From the NCBI GenBank assembly GCA_023127905.1, contig JAGMEZ010000222.1, forward strand, positions 1 through 7,218: a stretch of 7,218 nucleotides of DNA, read 5' to 3'. The stretch is from Caldifarciminota bacterium (GTDB lineage Bacteria > Hydrothermota > E44-bin80). Positions 1-4,780 of the stretch are shown here, piece after piece (within the stretch, counting starts at the first letter, position 1; each line of letters begins with the position of its first letter). A program made the translations under genes and the position numbers. The notes beneath the pieces were generated by a model that was given only the letters and a program-made list of their open reading frames with translations, did no database searches and was not told the origin of the DNA.

Positions 1-81
1 TTTTTAAAAAGTGGGGGATGGCAAGATAAATTTCTAATAAGATCAGAAATTTCTGTGTGGTTTTTTAAGAGACCCTTATAA
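1..81 (+). CDS. C-terminal end of an unidentified upstream gene (partial)
   Basis: Frame 1 is open from the first base for 26 codons and stops at TAA 79-81. The other two + frames are closed by stops at 5-7 and 27-29. The tail reads FLKSGGWQDKFLIRS, then a short stretch rich in Trp and Phe, and ends KRPL. A Gly-Gly-Trp followed by a basic and aromatic tail is seen at the end of some family 2 glycosyltransferases, and the next gene is one, so a second glycosyltransferase is a possible identity. That is inference from very little sequence. The gap to the next start is 41 nt, so the two genes could share an operon. A 26-codon open frame could also occur by chance. Confidence 0.45.
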   Translation, partial: FLKSGGWQDKFLIRSEISVWFFKRPL

Positions 82-87
82 ATTTCT
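28..87. repeat. Three AAATTTCT copies, one inside a 12-bp palindrome
   Basis: AAATTTCT occurs at 28-35, 47-54 and 80-87. The middle copy lies within the perfect palindrome CAGAAATTTCTG (44-55). The motif is AT-rich and the spacing is irregular (19 and 33 bp), and two copies lie inside the presumed end of the upstream gene. It could be a regulator site ahead of the promoter at 88-116, but chance in AT-rich DNA is a fair explanation. Confidence 0.25.
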
Positions 88-116
88 TTGACAATAGGTT
101 TTTTTTCTGGTATTTT
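88..116 (+). promoter_or_regulatory. Sigma70-like promoter ahead of the glycosyltransferase
   Basis: A perfect -35 box TTGACA (88-93) is followed by a 17-bp spacer and TATTTT (111-116, 4 of 6 to TATAAT). Transcription would be expected to begin near 122-124, essentially at the ATG at 123. If the promoter is real, the transcript would be leaderless or nearly so, which fits the lack of any Shine-Dalgarno sequence. The -10 box is weak and the region is T-rich, so confidence is moderate. Confidence 0.45.
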
Positions 117-122
117 TTATCT

Positions 123-1037
123 ATGACGAGCCAAAAGGTAAGTATTGTCATCCCTACGTTTAACAGAAAGGCTGAACTTAAGAAACTACTTGATGCATTA
201 AAAGAAGAGGATTATCCATATTCTAATTTTGAGGTAATAGTTGTAGATGATGGTTCTTGCGATGGAACACGAGAGTTTCTTAAAACCTGCAAAACTCCTT
301 TCAATTTGGTAACTGTGTTACATGAGAGGAATAAGGGAAGTGCGTCAAGCAGGAATGACGGAATAAAAGCGGCTAACAATGAGATAATTCTTTTTCTTGA
401 TGATGATCTTATTCCTGCATCAGGGATAATAATGCATCATTGTAAACGTCACAGTAATAAGGGATGTGCTGTTATCGGGAATATTATATACAAAAGAACA
501 TTTTGTACGCGTTGGATTTCACGTTACTTAAGCACTCGGGGCGTGCATAAAATAAAGAAGAGTGAAAAAATCCCCTTCAAGTGTTTCTGGACAAGTAATG
601 TATCGATAAGGAAGAAACATTTATTTGAGGTTGGGCTTTTTGACGAACAATTTAGGGGAGCAGGTGGTGAGGATACTGAAATTGCATACAAACTTGAGAA
701 CTCTGGAGTTGAATTCCTTTATGAAAAAGATGCCCTTTGTTACCATAAACCTGTTTCTCTTGTCGAGTTGTTGAAGAAACAGGAATCTTTTGCAAAAAAT
801 GCGCTTCCTCTGCTTCTTAAAAAAGACGCAATTTTTAGAGAAATATTTAAGCTCGATCTATTAGCCAATCCAGTAATTAAAATGAGTCTTTCTAAATATG
901 TATATCGGACAATCTATTCATTTAGTCTAATTATGAATTTTCTCTATCTACCATCCTTTATCATTGATTATCTCCTGTTTTGTAAAAGAGCTCAGTTTTG
1001 CCTTTATAATAGTAAATCCTTTATGTCCAACAGATAA
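123..1037 (+). CDS. Family 2 glycosyltransferase (GT-A fold)
   Basis: This 304-residue protein should transfer a sugar from a nucleotide-sugar donor to a lipid, polysaccharide or other acceptor on the cytoplasmic face of the membrane. GT2 marks are in order: VSIVIPTFNR at residues 6-15 opens the nucleotide-binding fold, VVDDGS at 40-45 binds the nucleotide, the DxD-type metal site is FLDDDL at 91-96, and the acceptor-side GGED motif is at 181-184, preceded by GLFDEQF. Length is typical for a single-domain GT2. A hydrophobic stretch near residues 263-287 may anchor it as a membrane segment or a membrane-lying helix. The start is firm: an in-frame stop lies at 66-68, ATG 123 is the first start codon, and the fold begins within six residues. 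No Shine-Dalgarno precedes it. Donor and acceptor cannot be read from the sequence. Surface polysaccharide or glycolipid assembly is the usual role of such enzymes and is inferred here. Confidence 0.93.
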   Translation: MTSQKVSIVIPTFNRKAELKKLLDALKEEDYPYSNFEVIVVDDGSCDGTREFLKTCKTPFNLVTVLHERNKGSASSRNDGIKAANNEIILFLDDDLIPASGIIMHHCKRHSNKGCAVIGNIIYKRTFCTRWISRYLSTRGVHKIKKSEKIPFKCFWTSNVSIRKKHLFEVGLFDEQFRGAGGEDTEIAYKLENSGVEFLYEKDALCYHKPVSLVELLKKQESFAKNALPLLLKKDAIFREIFKLDLLANPVIKMSLSKYVYRTIYSFSLIMNFLYLPSFIIDYLLFCKRAQFCLYNSKSFMSNR

Positions 1038-1113
1038 GGCCCGCCTACGCCTTGGCTTCTGCGGGTTGTTGTCCGCCGAAGTCCAAACGAAGGAGGATAT
1101 CCTACCTTACCGT
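1038..1113. repeat. GC-rich degenerate palindromic intergenic repeat
   Basis: Directly after the glycosyltransferase stop comes a block clearly richer in GC than its surroundings and made of imperfect inverted repeats. CCCGC (1040-1044) pairs with GCGGG (1061-1065). TCCGCC (1072-1077) pairs with GGAGGA (1092-1097) apart from one mismatch. AGGATATCCT (1094-1103) is a perfect 10-bp palindrome. No ORF explains it. The style (CCGCC, GCGGG, CGAAGGAGGAT) resembles hairpin repeats scattered between genes in many environmental genomes, here in a worn copy. Its hairpins might help end or stabilise the upstream transcript, but no T-run follows, so I do not call a terminator. Confidence 0.5.
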
Positions 1114-1122
1114 AGCCTAACA
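1114..1122. repeat. Left 9-bp target-site duplication of the MITE
   Basis: AGCCTAACA lies immediately outside the left terminal inverted repeat and is identical to 1390-1398, immediately outside the right one. A direct repeat abutting both ends of an inverted-repeat element is the footprint of transposition by a DDE-type transposase that makes a 9-bp staggered cut. Confidence 0.85.
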
Positions 1123-1140
1123 TTGTAATTCAGACAATAG
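1123..1140 (+). repeat. Left terminal inverted repeat of the MITE
   Basis: TTGTAATTCAGACAATAG. Its reverse complement is found without mismatch at 1372-1389, and similarity stops on the inner side after these 18 bp. Confidence 0.88.
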
Positions 1141-1175
1141 AGAGTTATATTTAAGCCATAAAGCAAGTAAGTCTT

Positions 1176-1201
1176 AATATTTCCGGGTGGTTCCAAATAT
1201 T
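1176..1201. repeat. Small inverted repeat inside the MITE
   Basis: AATATTT (1176-1182) and AAATATT (1195-1201) form a perfect 7-bp AT stem around a 12-nt GC-rich loop. The stem is weak and no function is evident. It may be a structural part of the element. Confidence 0.3.
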
Positions 1202-1259
1202 CTCTTTCATTTATTTCTTTAATCTTTTATAAGGCATAGGTTTATATTATTATTTTGTT

Positions 1260-1303
1260 ACCCTGAATCCTGTGCTGAACTAGTTTCAGTATTGTTTCAG
1301 GGT
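1260..1303. repeat. Dispersed-repeat hairpin with 8-bp stem, possible weak terminator
   Basis: ACCCTGAA (1260-1267) pairs perfectly with TTCAGGGT (1296-1303). An inner imperfect hairpin, CTGAAC (1275-1280) with GTTTCAG (1283-1289), lies within the loop. The right arm runs into TTTT (1303-1306), so the structure could weakly terminate transcripts from the glycosyltransferase about 220 nt upstream. The CTGAA/TTCAG alternation is the signature of a repeat family that recurs between genes in many bacterial and metagenomic assemblies. The next copy starts 13 bp further on. Confidence 0.5.
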
Positions 1304-1315
1304 TTTAAAAACGAG

Positions 1316-1336
1316 ATGCTGAAATGAATTCAGCAT
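1316..1336. repeat. Dispersed-repeat hairpin ATGCTGAA/TTCAGCAT
   Basis: ATGCTGAA (1316-1323) and TTCAGCAT (1329-1336) form a perfect 8-bp stem with a 5-nt loop. Read on the minus strand, this block encodes the peptide CHAEFISASRF, which often appears at the ends of spurious predicted proteins because the repeat is so common. Together with 1260-1303 it makes a two-hairpin repeat unit carried inside the MITE. Confidence 0.6.
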
Positions 1337-1371
1337 GACATGGAACCGCAAAATTCTTCAAAACGCACACC

Positions 1372-1389
1372 CTATTGTCTGAATTACAA
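1372..1389 (-). repeat. Right terminal inverted repeat of the MITE
   Basis: CTATTGTCTGAATTACAA is the exact reverse complement of 1123-1140. It is followed at once by the second copy of the 9-bp direct repeat. Confidence 0.88.
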
Positions 1390-1398
1390 AGCCTAACA
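1390..1398. repeat. Right 9-bp target-site duplication of the MITE
   Basis: AGCCTAACA, identical to 1114-1122. Removing the element and one copy would restore an original site in which the GC-rich repeat block runs straight into the promoter region at about 1399. Confidence 0.85.
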
Positions 1399-1407
1399 AT
1401 TCTTTTA

Positions 1408-1436
1408 TTGACTTTTGATGATATAATTTGTATAAT
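1408..1436 (+). promoter_or_regulatory. Strong sigma70-type promoter for the GGDEF-ATPase-TPR gene
   Basis: TTGACT (1408-1413, 5 of 6) is followed by exactly 17 bp and a perfect TATAAT (1431-1436). Transcription would begin near 1443 and leave a 5' leader of about 85 nt before ATG 1528. The leader is AT-rich and I see no riboswitch fold in it. A second TATAAT at 1422-1427 has no suitable -35 box. The MITE's right flank ends only 9 bp before this -35 box, so any activator or UP-element site further upstream would have been displaced by the insertion. Confidence 0.7.
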
Positions 1437-1510
1437 ATTATTGAAATAATTAATTGAGTATTGAATGGGACAATCAGGTGTTGAACTTATCATTAGTAAA
1501 ACTCGTATGT

Positions 1511-1524
1511 TAAATAATTATTTA
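1511..1524. promoter_or_regulatory. 14-bp perfect palindrome in place of a ribosome binding site
   Basis: TAAATAATTATTTA is fully self-complementary and ends 3 nt before ATG 1528, where a Shine-Dalgarno would normally lie. None is present. It could be an operator half-site pair or simply unstructured AT-rich DNA that favours initiation without a Shine-Dalgarno. Pure A+T composition makes a chance palindrome likely. Confidence 0.25.
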
Positions 1525-1527
1525 TAA

Positions 1528-4500
1528 ATGACAAACATAGGGAAAGAATACATTGATGATTTAACAGGGCTTTACAATCGTCGATATCTTTATGTGAGAG
1601 CACCGATGAAGATTGAAGAGACCCGTGAAAGAGATATACCATTATCTATAGTTTTAATCGATTTGGATCATTTCAAGAATGTAAATGATACCTTTGGTCA
1701 CAGGCGGGGTGATGTTGTACTTAGAGAATTTGGAGTGTTTCTCAAGACTGTGTTAAGAGCAGATGATACGGTATTCCGTTATGGTGGTGATGAGTTTGTC
1801 TGTATACTACCCAATGCCAATTATGGGCAGGCAGAAAGGATTTCCCAACGTTTTATAGAGCGATGTAGAATCAGAGAGTTTACTCAGATAAGATTAACTT
1901 TGAGTGTTGGCATAGCTTCAAGTTCAGAGAGTGCTCGGGATTGGCGGACGCTTTTTGATATTGCTGATAGAAATTTATACAGTGCAAAGAGGCATGGCAG
2001 GGATAGGGTTGGTGTTTTTGAGAAGGAGAGGAAGGGATTAAATATTCCGATAGGAGAGATTATTGGTCGGGATGAAGAGATAGTTAGGGTTAAAGAATTT
2101 ATAAAGCCAATATTTAGCGGTAGTAGTGGTGCAGTGTGTATCAGTGGTGAGGTTGGTGTTGGTAAGACGAGATTGGTACATGAGGTTATAAGGGATTCTG
2201 ATTTTCAGGATATGCAGTTTTTGAATAGTGATCTATCAGCGACGACAAGGTCGATACCCTATTATCCATTCAGGGAGATTATGCGTGGTGTGATTAACAG
2301 GGAGGGTAGGGATAGTATCGAGCGTATACCCAATGCTTATCAGATTGAGCTTGTTAAGATATTACCTGAGTTATCTACGAAATCGAAGGAGGTAGATAAA
2401 CATATCTTTATGGTTGACAAGTTTCGGCTTTTCGAGGGAATAAGGCGGTTTTTGGCATTACAAGCTTCAAAAGCGCCATTATTTATATGTTTAGATAATA
2501 TTAATTGGGCAGACGACAGTTCTTTGGAGCTTTTTCATTATCTCATCAGGGTGTTAAATGAGAGTCCAGTATTTTTCTTTTTTGTCTATCGCATTGAGGA
2601 GGCAAAAGATAGTGCTTTTCAGGATGTATTACAATTGATGTCGCGCGAGAGTTTATACGAGAAGGTAAATCTTGAGCCATTAAAGCCTGCTGATGTTGCT
2701 CGAATGCTTTCATTAATGATAGATGCTACTCCATCACCTGAGCTTGTTGAGTATATATACAAGGAGACAGGTGGTAATCCATTTTTCATTGAGGAGTTAA
2801 TAAGATCCTTAGAGGTGAATGGAGCGCTCATTTGGGATAAGGATAAGTGGATATTTGATAGGAGTAAGAAGATTGTTATTCCCTATTCAGTAGAGGGTGT
2901 TATAGACAGGAAGTTAGGTATGATAGGCAGTGAGGCATGTGATTTATTGGAGTATGCGGCAGTGATTGGCAGGGAGTTTGATTTTACTTTTTTGCGGGAT
3001 ATAACCGGGATGAATGAGGGACATCTTTTTGATTTAATGGATAAGATATTGGAGATGAGGTTATTAAGCGAGAGTGGTGGAGAGCGATACTGTTTTTCCG
3101 AGGATATAATCAGGGAGATAGTATATCGGCAGATAAATAAGGTTAAATTAAGGCGTTATCACCAGGTGGTTGGAGAAAGATTATTGAATCTTTATAAGAA
3201 TCGTATTGAAGAGGTGGTTGAGGAGTTATCTCATCATTTTCATTTAAGTGGGGATAAGAAGCAAACAATAAAGTATAGTATGATAGCTGCAGATAGAGCA
3301 AAATCCTCTTATGCAAATCAGGATGCGATAAGGTTTTATAACATAGCTGTTGAATGTTTGCCTGGAAGTAAAATTAAGGGGAAAGAGATGAAGGAGATCG
3401 AATGTTTGAGGAATCGATCTAATGTATTAAATTTGATTGGAGAAAATGAGAAGGCATCAAAGGATTTAGAAGAAGCGATTGACAAGGTGAAAGAGTTAGG
3501 CAATAAAAAAGAGGAAGCAAATTGTCTTACTGCGTTTTGTAAGATATACCTTGATACAGCTAAGTATAATGAAGCAGTAGAGAGGGCAGAAATAGCACTT
3601 GGGATTTATCGAGAAATGAACGATAAAGAGGGTGAGGCAAAAAGTCTCAATAACATTGGCATTGCCTATTGGTATCTTGGGAAATATCAAAGAGCCTTGA
3701 GGTTTTATCATGATTCATTGAAGATAAGTGAAGAGATTGACAAACCAAAAGATCAGGCGAGAGGACTCACCAACATCGGTATTACTTATGGCGCTCTTGG
3801 TGATTATCAAAAGGCACTGGAGTTTTGCCAGCGTTCATTAAAGATAACAAAAGAGATCTGTGACCGTAAAGTTGAAGCGCGAACCTTCAACAACATTGGC
3901 ATTATTTATGGCGCTCTTGGTGATTATCAAAAGGCTCTTGAGTTTTACCAAAGTTCACTGAAAGTAACAAATGAAATCGGAGATCGTAGAGTTGAAGCAG
4001 CAGCCCTTATCAACATTGGTTCTATTTATGCCGACCTTGGTGAATATCAAAAATGCCTGGAGTTTTTCCAGGGTTCATTGAAAGTAATCGAAGAGATTGG
4101 AGCTCACAAAGTTAAGGCAAAAGCTTTCAACAACATCGGCACTATTTATGGAATTTATGGTGAGTATGAAAAGGCTCTTGAGTTTTTCCAGAAATCATTA
4201 AAAATAACCGAGGAGATCGGTGACCAAGAAGGAAAAACAGAAAACCTCAAAGGTATTGGTGATATATTTCTTGAGACAAAGGATTTATCAACTGCCGGGA
4301 AGTATTATAGGAGAGCTGATTCGGTTGCTCGAAAGATTAAGTCAAAGCCGTTTATAGCCAGTGTTTGTCTCGGTATCACTTCACTCTATTTAGAAAAGAA
4401 TAATCTGGTTAAGGCAGAAAAGGAATTAAACTCAATTTTATGTTTGTCAGAGGAAATTGGCTCAAAGGGTATAAAAGCTCATACCCTTTGTCTTTCTGGT

Positions 4501-4734
4501 CGCCTTTATACAAAACAAAAAAAATGGGATAAGGCAAAATCTTCTTTTGAGGAGTCAATGTTAATCTTTAAGAAGTTAAGAAAAAAAGTTAATCTTGCCC
4601 AGGTTTATTATTATCAAGGTATAATGTTCAAAGAATCAGAAGATAAAGCAAATGCCAAGAAATGTTTTGCTAAGGCATTAGGAATATTCAAAAAACTTGG
4701 TGCAAAAGGGTGGATTAAAAAGTTGAAGAAATAA
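1528..4734 (+). CDS. Diguanylate cyclase fused to STAND/AAA ATPase and TPR array
   Basis: A 1068-residue cytosolic signalling protein with no membrane segment. Residues 7-165 are a GGDEF domain: DDLTGLYNRR at 10-19, metal ligand D45, guanine-contacting N53 and D62, the GGDEF signature at 86-90, and the inhibitory RxxD site R77-D80. It should therefore make cyclic di-GMP from two GTP, with product feedback. Residues about 178-430 are a P-loop ATPase of the MalT/PknK-like STAND group (AAA_16): IIGRDEE at 178-184, Walker A GEVGVGKT at 207-214, Walker B ending in D323 followed by NWAD, and GGNPFFIEEL from 415. A winged-helix/linker region follows, with FSEDIIREI at 523-531. Residues about 572-1051 are TPRs with a 40-residue period, closed by a basic Lys-rich helix. 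The ATPase-TPR part presumably senses a ligand or partner and gates the cyclase; that is inference. An in-frame stop at 1525-1527 fixes ATG 1528 as the first possible start. There is no N-terminal sensor and no Shine-Dalgarno. Confidence 0.92.
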   Translation: MTNIGKEYIDDLTGLYNRRYLYVRAPMKIEETRERDIPLSIVLIDLDHFKNVNDTFGHRRGDVVLREFGVFLKTVLRADDTVFRYGGDEFVCILPNANYGQAERISQRFIERCRIREFTQIRLTLSVGIASSSESARDWRTLFDIADRNLYSAKRHGRDRVGVFEKERKGLNIPIGEIIGRDEEIVRVKEFIKPIFSGSSGAVCISGEVGVGKTRLVHEVIRDSDFQDMQFLNSDLSATTRSIPYYPFREIMRGVINREGRDSIERIPNAYQIELVKILPELSTKSKEVDKHIFMVDKFRLFEGIRRFLALQASKAPLFICLDNINWADDSSLELFHYLIRVLNESPVFFFFVYRIEEAKDSAFQDVLQLMSRESLYEKVNLEPLKPADVARMLSLMIDATPSPELVEYIYKETGGNPFFIEELIRSLEVNGALIWDKDKWIFDRSKKIVIPYSVEGVIDRKLGMIGSEACDLLEYAAVIGREFDFTFLRDITGMNEGHLFDLMDKILEMRLLSESGGERYCFSEDIIREIVYRQINKVKLRRYHQVVGERLLNLYKNRIEEVVEELSHHFHLSGDKKQTIKYSMIAADRAKSSYANQDAIRFYNIAVECLPGSKIKGKEMKEIECLRNRSNVLNLIGENEKASKDLEEAIDKVKELGNKKEEANCLTAFCKIYLDTAKYNEAVERAEIALGIYREMNDKEGEAKSLNNIGIAYWYLGKYQRALRFYHDSLKISEEIDKPKDQARGLTNIGITYGALGDYQKALEFCQRSLKITKEICDRKVEARTFNNIGIIYGALGDYQKALEFYQSSLKVTNEIGDRRVEAAALINIGSIYADLGEYQKCLEFFQGSLKVIEEIGAHKVKAKAFNNIGTIYGIYGEYEKALEFFQKSLKITEEIGDQEGKTENLKGIGDIFLETKDLSTAGKYYRRADSVARKIKSKPFIASVCLGITSLYLEKNNLVKAEKELNSILCLSEEIGSKGIKAHTLCLSGRLYTKQKKWDKAKSSFEESMLIFKKLRKKVNLAQVYYYQGIMFKESEDKANAKKCFAKALGIFKKLGAKGWIKKLKK
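3361..4680 (+). repeat. Eleven in-register 120-nt TPR-coding units
   Basis: Units start at 3361, 3481, 3601, 3721, 3841, 3961, 4081, 4201, 4321, 4441 and 4561, each exactly 120 nt (40 residues) with no indel. The central consensus resembles NNIGIIYGALGDYQKALEFY followed by SSLK and a basic/acidic linker, the TPR_12 type found in kinesin light chain and LGN-like proteins. Units from 3601 to 4200 are similar at DNA level. For example, 3786-3815 and 3906-3935 are identical over 30 bases. The outer units have diverged. The segment 3241-3360 is also 40 residues long and may be a worn twelfth unit. The gradient suggests expansion by tandem duplication from the centre. Confidence 0.85.
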
Positions 4735-4770
4735 ATAATCGATTTCTGGTTTCAAAAGAGTCTAACTCAT

Positions 4771-4775
4771 GGAGG
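4771..4775 (+). promoter_or_regulatory. Shine-Dalgarno GGAGG that sets the glycosidase start
   Basis: GGAGG lies 5 nt before ATG 4781. An in-frame ATG at 4769 overlaps this motif and has no ribosome binding site of its own, so 4781 is the better start. Starting there also puts the basic residues of the signal peptide at the very N terminus. This is the only clear Shine-Dalgarno among the three main genes. Confidence 0.7.
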
Positions 4776-4780
4776 TTCCT

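Larger units (their letters stand above)
1123..1389. mobile_element. 267-bp MITE-like non-autonomous transposon
   Basis: The element is bounded by perfect 18-bp terminal inverted repeats (1123-1140 and 1372-1389) and flanked by perfect 9-bp direct repeats (1114-1122 and 1390-1398). It has no room for a transposase and no credible ORF. A minus-strand ORF (1305-1493) crosses the right end and continues into flanking DNA, so it is not part of the element. Inside are an inverted repeat AATATTT/AAATATT (1176-1182, 1195-1201) and two hairpins of a dispersed repeat (1260-1303, 1316-1336). A 9-bp duplication is known for several IS families, including IS4-type, IS256 and IS1 members. I do not recognise the end sequence, so no family is assigned. 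The element must have been moved by a transposase encoded elsewhere. Perfect termini and duplication suggest a fairly recent insertion. It sits about 20 bp upstream of the -35 box of the following gene and so could have altered that gene's upstream control. Confidence 0.85.

Noticed and set aside
1305..1493. 62-residue minus-strand ORF
   Set aside because: Its C-terminal part is the translated dispersed repeat (CHAEFISASRF) and the rest crosses the MITE end and the cyclase promoter. It has no domain and no start signal.
1443..1527. Possible c-di-GMP riboswitch in the cyclase leader
   Set aside because: I looked for the conserved GEMM-type core and found none. The leader is AT-rich and lacks the GC-paired stems.
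2619..2831. Minus-strand ORF inside the cyclase gene
   Set aside because: Antisense shadow of the strongly supported ATPase domain, with no recognisable motif.
3496..3711. Minus-strand ORF inside the TPR region
   Set aside because: Antisense shadow of in-register TPR codons.
3361..4680. Regular repeat array as a possible CRISPR
   Set aside because: Period is 120 nt with no unique spacers, the frame is coding throughout, and each unit translates to a TPR.
4769..4780. Upstream in-frame ATG of the glycosidase
   Set aside because: It overlaps the GGAGG motif that serves ATG 4781 and has no ribosome binding site of its own.
4735..4780. Intrinsic terminator after the cyclase gene
   Set aside because: No GC-rich hairpin followed by a T-run is present in the gap.
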